A DNA stretch of 51,113 nucleotides from Candidatus Venteria ishoeyi (GCF_030378065.1 NZ_JAUCGJ010000018.1:1-51113); one strand, 5' to 3'; positions 25,885 through 34,524 are shown, counted from the first letter of the stretch. Program-made: numbers and translations. Notes: generated from the sequence alone by a model not told the origin.

Positions 25885-25911
25885 CTACAAGGTTAACAAT
25901 AACCCGGATAT

Positions 25912-27726
25912 TCACTCGAATATTGCCTGCCAGTTATCACGATCCTCACGATAAGTCTGTATCGCCGCCAGCATCTGACTGCGGCGCTGTTGTTGATTTT
26001 TAACATCTTTAATCTGTTGATAGGCTTTCCCCTGTGCACCAAAATTGTAGCTCATGTTATCGATAAAATCCTGCAACTGCATTTTTGCCGTTTCCAGACC
26101 GGATAACTGATTCCACCACGCATCAGGCTGCTTAAACAGTGCTTTCAGCAAGGCTAAACGCTCAATAATCAGTTGATGTTTTGTTTCATACTTTTGATGC
26201 AGGTCTTGCTCAATCTGCTCAAGCGTCTGTTTAATTAAATCCGCTGTGGGTATGTGCCTGGGATATCCCATATTGGTGAGTTTTTCAATACTGAATAACA
26301 TCACATCCCCAAAAAACTGGCGTTCAAATTCAGCGCTGAGATCAATACGTTTTGCCTGTTTTTTTATACCGGGTCGAAACTCTGATTGACCGGTGGCTTC
26401 AAGGGTGCGTGTATGCAACATAGGCAAATTGGCAGACAAAAAACGCTCACCAATTTCTGCTTTGATTAAACGCCCTAATACCGGGCCAGCCATACGCAGC
26501 TTTAAGGCCGCAAAAGGAATAAAATAAGCCAGTCCTTCCGCTTTGAAAATATAATTTCCCGTGTAAATCGTGCGCGCGGGTTTAAGGCTGGCAAGTGCTG
26601 CTTCATAGCAATAATGGGTTTTTCGGGTTGCATGTTCGCCATCAAAAAAACGTTGAACCTGATTGGCAAAATCTATCAAACATTGACGGTGATCATGCGC
26701 GCCTGGTAACGGGCAGGGATAGGGATAATAACCGTCATCGGCTTTTGCCGTGAAGCCAAATAAATCCGCCATATCATGATAAGCCGCATCATCAGCTTTT
26801 TTGGTATTTTTTTTATGAAACTGGCAATCTTGAGCGGCATCCAGATTTGCAATTTCAGTTAAAAAACCCAGCACATCCTCCAGAAAATTACCCGCCATAA
26901 CTGCCGGTGAAACCGGCGGATCACCAACCACTTTGCCCGTTACGATTTGGGCATCGGTTTTTGAGAAAATTTGATCCAGATGGTAAAAAAAATTAATGGG
27001 CTGTTCATTGTGCGTATTCGCTGCAACCATGAGATCAAATGTCTGATCACTGTCAATAAAATAAAACAGTGTTTTAGCTTGTTGCCGAGTACGCTGATTT
27101 AATTGCAAATAGCTGATATTACGCATGATGGATGCGCCTTTATGATAAAAGGCAGTGGTATCAGTTTCACCCAGTACAGAGCGTAATTGCTGGCGTTGTT
27201 CCTCGCTGAGCTGTGCAAGTTGTTGTAGTTGTTCTGTTTGGCCAAAATATTCCGTGATTAAGCCCAATTCGGTGAAGTGCGCAGCCAGCATTTGGTTTTT
27301 CTGGATATTATTTTTTTCTTTGCTGTCATCAGCAATCAACACCGAGACTTTTTGATAAACACCATTTTTCTGCCCACCATAGTAAAAACGTGAGCATAAT
27401 TGCAGCAGGCTGTGCAAGCAATCCTGTAAATGCCGGGGGCGATCTGCAACCGGAATCACCATCACAAAATGATGACGCTCATCCTTTGCCGTATTGGTGA
27501 TATGTGATTCTAATTCATGGAACAATAAATGATGTTCGCCCCATAAAGCCTTATCTTCCGGTGCTTTCCATAATTGTGCTTCAATCTGGGGAATGGCTTG
27601 TTCATAAAGCGTAAGCAACTGCTCGGTGTCTGTTGTGCAACTCAGTGCAGATAGACGGTTTTGCAGTGTCTGAATATCAGCATAGTGCTGGTAGTGATTT
27701 AAAAATTGCGCAAGTATAGCGGACAT
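25912..27726 (-). CDS. GT-A-like glycosyltransferase-family protein
   Basis: 604 residues from the ATG at 27726; a start at 27765 would overlap cysC. After a helical N-terminal region (about 1-80), the block HHFVMVIPVADRPRHLQDCLHSLLQL looks like the first strand and helix of a family-2-type GT-A fold. It is followed by VSVLIADDSKE and, near residue 230, the acidic FYFIDSDQTFDLM, which resembles a DxD metal/nucleotide-sugar site. Later come TIYTGNYIFKAEGLAYFIPFAALKLRMAGPVLGRL and a long helical tail. No signal peptide. It starts 13 bases after cysC, so sulfate activation and this enzyme are linked, perhaps for making a sulfated glycan. The family call is moderate. Confidence 0.6.
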   Translation of the reverse strand: MSAILAQFLNHYQHYADIQTLQNRLSALSCTTDTEQLLTLYEQAIPQIEAQLWKAPEDKALWGEHHLLFHELESHITNTAKDERHHFVMVIPVADRPRHLQDCLHSLLQLCSRFYYGGQKNGVYQKVSVLIADDSKEKNNIQKNQMLAAHFTELGLITEYFGQTEQLQQLAQLSEEQRQQLRSVLGETDTTAFYHKGASIMRNISYLQLNQRTRQQAKTLFYFIDSDQTFDLMVAANTHNEQPINFFYHLDQIFSKTDAQIVTGKVVGDPPVSPAVMAGNFLEDVLGFLTEIANLDAAQDCQFHKKNTKKADDAAYHDMADLFGFTAKADDGYYPYPCPLPGAHDHRQCLIDFANQVQRFFDGEHATRKTHYCYEAALASLKPARTIYTGNYIFKAEGLAYFIPFAALKLRMAGPVLGRLIKAEIGERFLSANLPMLHTRTLEATGQSEFRPGIKKQAKRIDLSAEFERQFFGDVMLFSIEKLTNMGYPRHIPTADLIKQTLEQIEQDLHQKYETKHQLIIERLALLKALFKQPDAWWNQLSGLETAKMQLQDFIDNMSYNFGAQGKAYQQIKDVKNQQQRRSQMLAAIQTYREDRDNWQAIFE

Positions 27727-27739
27727 ATTGGTTATTGCT

Positions 27740-28378
27740 CTAAGCGATTTCCTGCGTGTTTTCAATATTATTTTGCGCTTCCGGGAATAAACCTTGCGCT
27801 TCCAGGTAAGTCATCACTTGTTGCACGCTGTCGGCAATACTCAACTGATCGGTTTTCACGACCAGTTCAGGTTGTGTGGGTTCCTCATAAGGTGAAGAAA
27901 TCCCGGTGAAATGCTTAATTTCTCCAGCCCTGGCCAGCTTATATAAGCCCTTAACATCACGTTCTTCACAAGTATCCAGCGAACAATGACAATACACTTC
28001 AATAAAATTGTTTTCACCCAGTAATTTGCGCACAATTCTGCGATCTGAGCGGAACGGTGAGATAAATGCAGTTAATACAATTACCCCCGCTTCCAGAAAC
28101 AGTTTACTGAGTTCTCCCACGCGCCGAATATTTTCCACCCTATCGGTATCAGAAAAACCCAAATCACCGCATAAGCCGTGACGTACATTATCACCATCCA
28201 ATACAAAAGTGCGTCCACCACGGCGATATAATTGTTCTTCCAGGGCATGAGCCAAGGTTGATTTACCCGAGCCGGATAAGCCGGTAAACCAAAGTACCAC
28301 GCTGCGATGCTGATTTTGTTGCGCCCGGCGCTTACGGGTCACGGTTGCACGATGCCAGATGACATTATCACTTTGCAT
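27740..28378 (-). CDS. cysC: Adenylylsulfate (APS) kinase
   Basis: 212 residues. It phosphorylates APS to PAPS in the cytoplasm. The P-loop GLSGSGKST is at residues 33-41, followed by the APS-kinase motifs [38 protein letters not shown] and FISPFRSDR, plus the lid [24 protein letters not shown]. It stands alone, without sulfurylase (cysDN) or PAPS reductase, and is followed by the GT-A-like gene. PAPS may therefore feed a sulfotransferase rather than assimilation; none is seen in the window. The 383-base upstream gap contains mobile element copy B. Confidence 0.95.
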   Translation of the reverse strand: MQSDNVIWHRATVTRKRRAQQNQHRSVVLWFTGLSGSGKSTLAHALEEQLYRRGGRTFVLDGDNVRHGLCGDLGFSDTDRVENIRRVGELSKLFLEAGVIVLTAFISPFRSDRRIVRKLLGENNFIEVYCHCSLDTCEERDVKGLYKLARAGEIKHFTGISSPYEEPTQPELVVKTDQLSIADSVQQVMTYLEAQGLFPEAQNNIENTQEIA

Positions 28379-28437
28379 ATTTGTTTTACACCTAATTTGA
28401 TTTTAAAAAATACCGTACAATAACCTAAATCTCACGC

Positions 28438-28601
28438 TAAGGAGCGAGAATTTTATAACTTCAGCAACTTGGCTGGTCTTTTTCTCCATTTTCTGCGTTC
28501 CGAAAACAGTTACATAGCTTGCTATGCGCCTGTTTTCACGCCTTGAAAATGAATAAAAATCCTGCGCCCAGTTTCTGTATTTATTTTATCCTCACTCCTA
28601 A
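28438..28601. mobile_element. MITE-like element, copy B
   Basis: 164 bases with TAA at both ends (28438-28440 and 28599-28601). Termini are GGAGCGAGAATTTTATAA and, on the right, TTATTTTATCCTCACTCC, which are inverted partners. The centre is ACAG-TTA-CATAGCTTGCTATG-CGC-CTGT, flanked by TTTTC/GAAAA. Same orientation as copy A. The remaining gap (28602-28761) contains CTTACATCGAATTCAGG and the upstream region of the symporter gene. Confidence 0.75.
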
Positions 28602-28761
28602 GTTCTTGATAGCGTGTACTGGGTTTGACTGCTTTTTCCTGAAAAAACCTTACATCGAATTCAGGTTACAATATAAAATTGTTCAAAGCCGCTGAGTATA
28701 CAATAATCCTGTCGCTATTAGGAATGACCCGACAACAACTTAGGAACAAGGACCGCTGATT

Positions 28762-30099
28762 ATGCAAAAAAACCATAACAAAAAAATGAGTCTGACGATG
28801 CAAATCATGATTGCCATGATAAGCGGTGGTTTGCTGGGACTTGCGCTCAATCTTTGGTTTGCAGAAAATAGTTTTATCCAGAATTTTATAATTAATGGCC
28901 TGTTTAACGTGGTGGGCACCATTTTTGTCAGTTCCTTAAAAATGATGGTGGTGCCACTGGTGATGGTTTCCCTGATTACTGGCGTTACCAGCCTGGGCGA
29001 CATCAACGCTTTAGGCAGAATCGGGGGTAAGGCGCTGTTGTTGTATTTACTCACCACTGCCGTTGCCATCACGCTGGCGCTGTCCATTGCCGTGACTTTT
29101 GATCCGGGTGCCGGTTTTGAAATGGAAAATGCGCAAACTGAATTTGCAGCAGGAGAACCGCCAGCGCTGAGCAAAGTCCTGATTGATATGGTGCCAACCA
29201 ACCCTATCAGCGCAATGGCTGAAGGCAGTATGCTGCAAATTATTGTATTTGCCTTGTTGTTTGGCATTGCAATTACCTTAACCGGGGAAAAAGGCCGCCA
29301 TGTACTCAACTTTTTTAATGATCTCAATGTGGTGATTATGAAAATGGTTGAAATACTCATGAAACTGGCCCCTTTCGGGGTGTTTTGCCTGATTGCCAAA
29401 ACCTTTGCCGGACAAGGTCTGGAGCTACTGGCACCGCTGGCAAAATACTTCCTGGTCATGGTTGCCGCGCTGGGTTTACACGCTATCGGTACTTTCAGCT
29501 TGTTATTGTCTTTAGTGGGACGTTTAAGCCCCTGGTTATTTTTTAATAAAATCCGTGCAATTTTAGCCTTTGCTTTCAGCACCGCCAGCAGCAATGCCAC
29601 CATTCCGATTACCTTGCGCACCGTGGAATCCCGTTTAGGCGCTAACAACTCCGTGGCTTCTTTTACCGTACCGCTGGGTGCGACCATTAATATGGATGGC
29701 ACGGCAATCATGCAGGGGGTTGCCACCGTATTTATCGCCAGCGTTTATGGCGTTGATCTGAGCATGAATGATTATCTCACCGTGATACTGACGGCAACCC
29801 TGGCTTCTATCGGCACGGCTGGCGTACCTGGCGTGGGGCTGATTATGCTGGCAATGGTCTTGGGTGAAGTGGGACTGCCAACCGAAGGCATCGCCTTGAT
29901 TATCGGCGTGGACAGGTTGCTGGATATGATTCGCACTGCGGTGAATGTCACTGGTGATGCCACTGTCACCTGTTTGATTGCAAAAAGTGAAAATGCACTG
30001 GATGAGACGATATTTAACGATCCACAAGCGGGTTTACTGGAAAATGAGGCTGAGGACGTTGATGCGGAACAAAACAGCTTGCTGGATAATGAAAAATGA
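28762..30099 (+). CDS. Dicarboxylate/amino acid:cation symporter (DAACS family)
   Basis: 445 residues, about eight membrane helices plus two re-entrant hairpins as in the GltPh/GltP/DctA family. Family signatures: the serine-rich tip FAFSTASSNATIPIT near 270-285, the NMDGTA motif near 310, and RLLDMIRTAVNVTGDA near 383-398 in helix 8. The latter has Arg/Thr and Asp positions used for binding acidic substrates (glutamate, aspartate or C4-dicarboxylates) with Na+ or H+. The C-terminus is an acidic tail (ENEAEDVDAEQNS). An AGGA lies about 9 bases before the ATG. It overlaps the next gene by 4 bases (ATGA). Confidence 0.92.
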   Translation: MQKNHNKKMSLTMQIMIAMISGGLLGLALNLWFAENSFIQNFIINGLFNVVGTIFVSSLKMMVVPLVMVSLITGVTSLGDINALGRIGGKALLLYLLTTAVAITLALSIAVTFDPGAGFEMENAQTEFAAGEPPALSKVLIDMVPTNPISAMAEGSMLQIIVFALLFGIAITLTGEKGRHVLNFFNDLNVVIMKMVEILMKLAPFGVFCLIAKTFAGQGLELLAPLAKYFLVMVAALGLHAIGTFSLLLSLVGRLSPWLFFNKIRAILAFAFSTASSNATIPITLRTVESRLGANNSVASFTVPLGATINMDGTAIMQGVATVFIASVYGVDLSMNDYLTVILTATLASIGTAGVPGVGLIMLAMVLGEVGLPTEGIALIIGVDRLLDMIRTAVNVTGDATVTCLIAKSENALDETIFNDPQAGLLENEAEDVDAEQNSLLDNEK

Positions 30100-32048
30100 A
30101 AACCTTTTTATTTTTGTTGGGTCTGTTTTATCTGCTGCCTGCCGCAGCGCGGGATGTGGTGTTGCTGGATGCGCCTGGAACACTGGGTACGCAGCATTCT
30201 GTACATGCTCAACAACTGGATTGGGTCAGCCGCTTTTATGGTCTGGAGGTGACAGCACCCAATCTGGATGAACAACTATTGCCGACCCTGGCAAGCCAGC
30301 TCAGCCAAAATAAAACCATTGCTGTTGTCATCACCCCGGCGGCGGCTGAACAACTGGATGCACAACAGATATTAAAGCTTATGCAGGGCAGCCAGAGCAA
30401 TACGCCGCTGTTATTACTGGGCGTGAGTTCACAAACCGCCCACATCAGCAACTGGTCAGGGGGTGCGGTGACGGAAGTTAAAGAAAACCAGTTCAGTGGT
30501 GATTATCAGTTTGCAGAAATAGCAATAACCCAACAACTGGCAGGGCAGGCGATACGCCTACCCAATAAACAACTCAGTCACTTACTACTGAACCCGGATG
30601 CATCCAGTCAGGTTATTATTCAGCCTGCAAACACACAAGCCAGTCCCTCGGAATCTGCGTTTTTCATACAAAGTCAGGTGAATGGACAAAAAGTTTATAT
30701 ACAAGCGGCGCTACCCAGCAGCTTAACGCCTGAAAAAGTCTGGCGCTTAAACCCGCAGCGTTTTACTGAAATTGCGCCTTTAATGCTGGTATTGCGTGAG
30801 CATTGCGCTGATTATTGCTGGCATTCCAAAACCCATTATGCCAATTTCACCATTGATGATCCCTGGTTGACCCAACCTTATGGCTTGCTGGATTATCAGG
30901 CCTTATTAAAAGCAATGAAAAAAACCGGATTTCACACCAGTATTGGTTTTATTCCCTGGAATTATGATCGCAGTGAGTGGGATGCCGTGCATATTTTTCG
31001 CCAAAATCCTGAATATTACAGCCTGGTGGTACATGGCAATAATCACGATCACCGTGAGTTTTATAAATACCAGACCAGCAGCGATGATCCCTGGCCTGCC
31101 AAGCCCCTGGCCTTGCAGGATTTTAATTTACGCCAGGCTTTGGCGCGCATGGAAAAATTCAAGGCACTCAGCAAACTGGATTATGAGCGGGTGATGATTT
31201 TCCCGCATAATATTGCCCCGGCAGAAACCTTAAAGCTGTTGAAACGCTATAATTTCCTGTCCACATTTAATGCCGAGAATATTCCTTTAGGCAGTCAAGC
31301 ACCGGAAGATCCCCTTTTTTACTTCCGCGTGGCCTCGCAGCAGTTTAGCAATTTCACCAGTTTCAATCGTATAGAACCAGAAGACTACGATGCGGCGCAT
31401 ATTGCCATGAATCTGTTTCTGGATAATCCTCTGCTGTTTTTTGAACATGTCTTATTTTTTGCCGATGGTACCCAGGCATTTAATAAAACCGCACAATTGG
31501 TTAATCAGATGCAACCGGATATTCGCTGGGGCAGTCTGGGCAGAATTACTGAAAAAATGTACCTGCAACGCCAGCGTGAAGATGGGCATTATGACGTGCA
31601 GATTTTCAGCCCTACGGTGCGTATTGAAAATAAACATGAAGAGCCGCGTTTTTATTATCTGCAAAAAGCGGAATCACTAACGCCGGATAGCGTAATATTT
31701 GATCATGAGCCGCTGGCTTATCAACTCAATGACGGGATATTGCAGGCCAAGGTTGAAATCCCCGGTGATGCCATCAGCACCCTGGAAATTACTTATAAGA
31801 ATGATTTAGCAGAAAAACCTGTAGATATCAGCAGAGACAGTTTCAATGCAGCGCGTCTGCGTTATTTATCGGATTTCCGTGATATTCATCTGACCTCTAT
31901 TGAAGCCGGACGCTGGTTTATTCGTAATTATTACGGCTCAGGGGCTTATCAATCAAAAACGCCGCTGATGTTATTATTACTGGCAATATTTTTGGTATTT
32001 TTGGCTATGGTATGGGGGCTTTACCGCTGGCTGCGCAAGCCATCATGA
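30096..32048 (+). CDS. Exported, membrane-anchored polysaccharide deacetylase-like protein
   Basis: 650 residues. Signal peptide about 1-18 (ending LPAAARD). The N-terminal 220 residues resemble a flavodoxin/GATase-like sensor region. A NodB-like region follows, with the metal-binding Asp-Asp in ANFTIDDPWL near residue 250 and VVHGNNHDH near 312, as in DUF2334-type carbohydrate deacetylases. A beta-rich part and one C-terminal helix (LMLLLLAIFLVFLAMVWGLY) anchor it, leaving a basic cytoplasmic tail (RWLRKPS). It overlaps the symporter gene by 4 bases, so the two are coupled. Substrate and activity are inferred. Confidence 0.65.
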   Translation: MKTFLFLLGLFYLLPAAARDVVLLDAPGTLGTQHSVHAQQLDWVSRFYGLEVTAPNLDEQLLPTLASQLSQNKTIAVVITPAAAEQLDAQQILKLMQGSQSNTPLLLLGVSSQTAHISNWSGGAVTEVKENQFSGDYQFAEIAITQQLAGQAIRLPNKQLSHLLLNPDASSQVIIQPANTQASPSESAFFIQSQVNGQKVYIQAALPSSLTPEKVWRLNPQRFTEIAPLMLVLREHCADYCWHSKTHYANFTIDDPWLTQPYGLLDYQALLKAMKKTGFHTSIGFIPWNYDRSEWDAVHIFRQNPEYYSLVVHGNNHDHREFYKYQTSSDDPWPAKPLALQDFNLRQALARMEKFKALSKLDYERVMIFPHNIAPAETLKLLKRYNFLSTFNAENIPLGSQAPEDPLFYFRVASQQFSNFTSFNRIEPEDYDAAHIAMNLFLDNPLLFFEHVLFFADGTQAFNKTAQLVNQMQPDIRWGSLGRITEKMYLQRQREDGHYDVQIFSPTVRIENKHEEPRFYYLQKAESLTPDSVIFDHEPLAYQLNDGILQAKVEIPGDAISTLEITYKNDLAEKPVDISRDSFNAARLRYLSDFRDIHLTSIEAGRWFIRNYYGSGAYQSKTPLMLLLLAIFLVFLAMVWGLYRWLRKPS

Positions 32049-32080
32049 AATAAGGATATCGAGTTCTCCTGCCGTGACCC

Positions 32081-32108
32081 GATAACACCCCTTTTAAGGG
32101 GTGTTATC
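32081..32108. terminator. Hairpin between convergent genes
   Basis: GATAACACCCC and GGGGTGTTATC pair perfectly around TTTTAA, 32 bases after the deacetylase-like gene and 10 bases before the convergent YkgJ-type gene ends. Nearly the same hairpin occurs at 45109-45138. There is no T tract, so it may be a repeat used as a bidirectional terminator. Confidence 0.55.
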
Positions 32109-32118
32109 CGTGAAACGA

Positions 32119-33054
32119 TTAATTTTCGCACATGGTATACATGTCGGAATTATCATCAGGAGAAGGCTGATCCGGATCAACCGGGTTGGCTTCTGCTTTT
32201 GCCGCATCACGTTCTTTTTTCGCCGCAGCGCGGGTTTCAGTAATGCCATCTTTCACATCAATGCTGCTCTCACCAAACAACACCTGGCGCAACAGACGGA
32301 AACCAAAATGCAGCAAGGCAATATCATCTGTCTGGATTTGCTCAAATTCCGCATCACCCATCTGGAAGCTTTCTTTGAAACCGGAACTGGTGACAAACAG
32401 GCGGAAACGATCCAGGTCGTAACACGCCATGAAAAATAATTGCAGGCTTTGTTTGGTTAAGGTGCCGATACCCGGCCCGGAGGATTTACGTTTCAGAATC
32501 AACTGCCGCCAGCCGCGATCAATTTCATCGTATTCTTCCACGCCCTGTTGCTTGCGGTATTCATCAATGGTCATTTTATTGTCTTCATTATGACCCAGAC
32601 AATGTTCTTCCTTGACCAGCGCATAAGCCTGACGATCCACATATTCATCCTGCTTGCGCATGGACAGCAAACCTATAGGATAATAACGGCAGGAAGTTGG
32701 GCGGTCTTCGTAAACCGTGCAGCCTTCTTCGCTCAGCAGTTGACAGGCAGTGCCATTTTCCACCGGCAAAAAGCGTACACCCGCCATGCCGTCTTTTTCC
32801 ATTTCATAAGGTACGGTATATTTTTTCAAAAAATCAGAAGAAGTCATGCCCAAATGTTTTTTCAAACGGATAATATCGTAAGGCGTGAGGGTAATATCGC
32901 TGTTTTTGCAGCAGGCATTAAAGCAGCCAATATCTTTATGGCAACGAAATGAGATGACATGCTCGCCATCATAAGTGGTAGGGATAACCGGGCTATCCGG
33001 TATTGGGGAATCTTTAATCAGATCCGCAACGTCATTATTGTCCTGATCAGCCAT
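32119..33054 (-). CDS. YkgJ-family cysteine-cluster protein
   Basis: 311 residues from the ATG at 33054, which has AGAGG 8 bases upstream; the frame extends upstream without support. The CxCxxCC-type cluster is visible as FRCHKDIGCFNACCKNSDITL. Further cysteines in GTACQLLSEEGCTVYEDRPTSCRYYPIG and EEHCLGHNE complete the metal site proposed for the family (zinc or an Fe-S cluster). The C-terminal third is charged (RAAAKKERDAAKAE) and longer than in short YkgJ proteins. The cellular role of the family is not established. A hairpin at 32081-32108 follows its stop. Confidence 0.8.
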   Translation of the reverse strand: MADQDNNDVADLIKDSPIPDSPVIPTTYDGEHVISFRCHKDIGCFNACCKNSDITLTPYDIIRLKKHLGMTSSDFLKKYTVPYEMEKDGMAGVRFLPVENGTACQLLSEEGCTVYEDRPTSCRYYPIGLLSMRKQDEYVDRQAYALVKEEHCLGHNEDNKMTIDEYRKQQGVEEYDEIDRGWRQLILKRKSSGPGIGTLTKQSLQLFFMACYDLDRFRLFVTSSGFKESFQMGDAEFEQIQTDDIALLHFGFRLLRQVLFGESSIDVKDGITETRAAAKKERDAAKAEANPVDPDQPSPDDNSDMYTMCEN

Positions 33055-33126
33055 TGAGGCCACCTCTGCAAGTAGACCTGAACCCAACGTAAGATTTTTA
33101 AGGAAAAAGCCATAAAATTCTACCAC

Positions 33127-33458
33127 GCTCTATCAAATATCAGCGTGAGATGTCAGTGGTTTTCAGTGTTTTTAGCACTGAAAGGCACTTAGGAACGAGG
33201 ATGAAATAAGAACCGAAATCAGGCACAGGATTTTTGTTCATTTTCAAGGCATGAAAACAGGCGCATAGCAAGCTATGTAACTGTTTTTATAACGCAGAAA
33301 ATGGAGAAAAAGGCCAGCCTGGTTTCGGGAATTATAAAATCCTCGTTCCTTACATCGAACTCAGGTGAATAAGTTTGAATCGACACAATATGATGTCGGT
33401 ATAGGTATTTTTCAAGCAAAAAGCAGTGGCTATGCTGTTTTTTAATCTTATCCAGGCA
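33127..33458. other. Intergenic region with two nested repeat families
   Basis: No gene. It holds hairpin family H (33158-33183), mobile element copy C inserted directly after it (33189-33352), the continuation of the H repeat (CATCGAACTCAGG, 33353-33365), and about 90 AT-rich bases before the decayed hsdM-like fragment. Confidence 0.6.
33189..33352. mobile_element. MITE-like element, copy C
   Basis: 164 bases with TTA at both ends (33189-33191 and 33350-33352). Termini GGAACGAGG and CCTCGTTCC are perfect partners, continuing into ATGAAATAA and TTATAAAAT. The central palindrome is CATAGCAAGCTATG with AAAACAG and CTGTTTT. It is inverted relative to copies A and B. It interrupts hairpin repeat H, so the empty site can be inferred from the other H copies. 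Confidence 0.8.
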
Positions 33459-33619
33459 TCAATAATATGTCTTAACATAAGCATAAGCCCGCTCGAACAA
33501 GGCCTGATCTTTATGCAGTTGGTATTTCAATGCGGAAAGATGTATTGTTTGTAATCGCCAGTGTCAATCGTACTGTGCAAAGCCGTGGCTGCACCCCAGA
33601 GATATTTTTTGAGTTGTTG
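33459..33619 (-). pseudogene. Fragment of a type I restriction methylase (hsdM) 5' end, fused to an unknown 3' end
   Basis: From 33619 to 33533 one frame reads QQLKKYLWGAATALHS then TIDTGDYKQYIFP. This is the conserved beginning of many HsdM subunits, without a start codon. A second frame then carries on as ALKYQLHKDQALFERAYAYVKTYY before TGA at 33459-33461; its origin is unknown. The two frames look fused after a deletion. The fragment lies directly downstream (minus strand) of the MNT/HEPN pair. A second hsdM start lies at 34477-34506. Confidence 0.6.
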
Positions 33620-33644
33620 TTAGGTAACCGTTCAGCCCCTCATT

Positions 33645-33740
33645 GTAGATTTTGCCACGGAATTCGCTGAAATACGCGAAATGGATTAACTTTAGGTTCT
33701 TTTCTGTGTTTTCCGCGTATTCTGTGGCAAAAAATAATTG
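33645..33740. repeat. Imperfect inverted repeat
   Basis: TTTTGCCACGGAAT with ATACGCG on the left and CGCGTAT with CTGTGGCAAAAA on the right form an imperfect stem about 95 bases across. It looks like a dispersed hairpin repeat. No coding content. Confidence 0.45.
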
Positions 33741-33787
33741 GGGTCTGGATAGTTACGTTGTTGGTTCATAACCGTTCTTTAATGCTG

Positions 33788-34126
33788 TTACAGTTTTTCA
33801 AAAATATGCTCAATTTTTTCTTTTAACTCAGGTATATTTATTTCGAGTGTATCAATAATGATTTCTGGAGAAACCCCCAGATAATCATGTGCGATCACAT
33901 TTCTAAGCGCTGTTGCCAATGAAACAGGTAAAACTTCACAATAAGACGGTGTTGTTATTTTTCCCATTGTTTCACCGATTTGTAAACAACACATCATCAA
34001 AGCATGAAAACCTTCTCTGTCAGCCATTGCTGAGCGAACCCCACCATGCCGGTGGGCAATTTCTTCGGAATCATCAATCATCTGGAGAATAAACTCCAAC
34101 CGTGCCTAATCAGATTTAAGAGACAT
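33788..34126 (-). pseudogene. HEPN (DUF86-type) toxin with an early stop codon
   Basis: The expected start is the ATG at 34126, which overlaps the end of the MNT gene by 11 bases, as usual for this module. The frame reads MSLKSD, then TAG, then ARLEFILQMIDDSEEIAHRHGG and onwards. The rest is a typical HEPN protein, with the RNase motif RNVIAHDYLG (R-x4-H) and a normal C-terminus. Codon 7 is therefore a nonsense mutation. The 103-residue frame downstream could still be translated from the TTG at 34099. In intact modules HEPN is an RNase toxin controlled by MNT-mediated AMPylation of its Tyr. Here it may be inactive or expressed weakly. Confidence 0.7.
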
Positions 34127-34427
34127 TAATTAGCTCCGATAAAATATATTTTTTACCTATTTTATTGAGCGCCCGTTGATCAGCGAGATCAACCGGTTTT
34201 CCTAATTCTTGCTCAAGTGCTATTTTTATTTTGTTATAATAACTGAAAAATTCCCATCCTCGGTATTTCTTTAGTATCTTATCACTGCAACGGTATAATA
34301 TATCTATATCACTATGTGCAGTTTCTTCATTGCGGGCATAAGAACCAAAAATACCAACAATAATAAAACCTTCTGGAGCATATTTTCTTTTTAAGAGACT
34401 TAGCTTATGCAACAATTTAGGTGTCAT
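34116..34427 (-). CDS. MNT-type minimal nucleotidyltransferase antitoxin
   Basis: 103 residues. Minimal nucleotidyltransferases of this family AMPylate their HEPN partner and thereby neutralise it. The signature GSYARNEETAHSDIDILYR (G-S-x10-DxD) is at about residues 28-46, and the third acidic position is in KPVDLADQRAL. The start has GGAG about 8 bases upstream. It is the first gene of the MNT/HEPN pair and looks intact, although the partner carries a nonsense codon. The pair is bracketed by two fragments of the start of hsdM. Confidence 0.85.
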   Translation of the reverse strand: MTPKLLHKLSLLKRKYAPEGFIIVGIFGSYARNEETAHSDIDILYRCSDKILKKYRGWEFFSYYNKIKIALEQELGKPVDLADQRALNKIGKKYILSELINVS

Positions 34428-34476
34428 TGTAAAGTTCTCCAGTTACCAAGGGTGAGATAGGTTACGAATCTATCAA

Positions 34477-34506
34477 GAGGTATTTTTTGAGTTGTTGTTG
34501 GTTCAT
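34477..34506 (-). pseudogene. Second hsdM 5' remnant
   Basis: Reads MNQQQLKKYL and then leaves the family sequence, with a stop four codons later. The DNA GAGGTATTTTTTGAGTTGTT matches 33599 onward with one mismatch, so the two form direct repeats of about 23 bases around the MNT/HEPN pair. This copy keeps the start codon that the other lacks. Confidence 0.55.
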
Positions 34507-34524
34507 CAGCGTAATAGCTGGATT

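Noticed and set aside
28740-29726. 328-codon open frame on the minus strand
   Set aside because: It is exactly antisense to the DAACS symporter, which has clear family motifs. The translated product is Ser/Ala/Lys-rich with no domain, a usual shadow of hydrophobic coding sequence.
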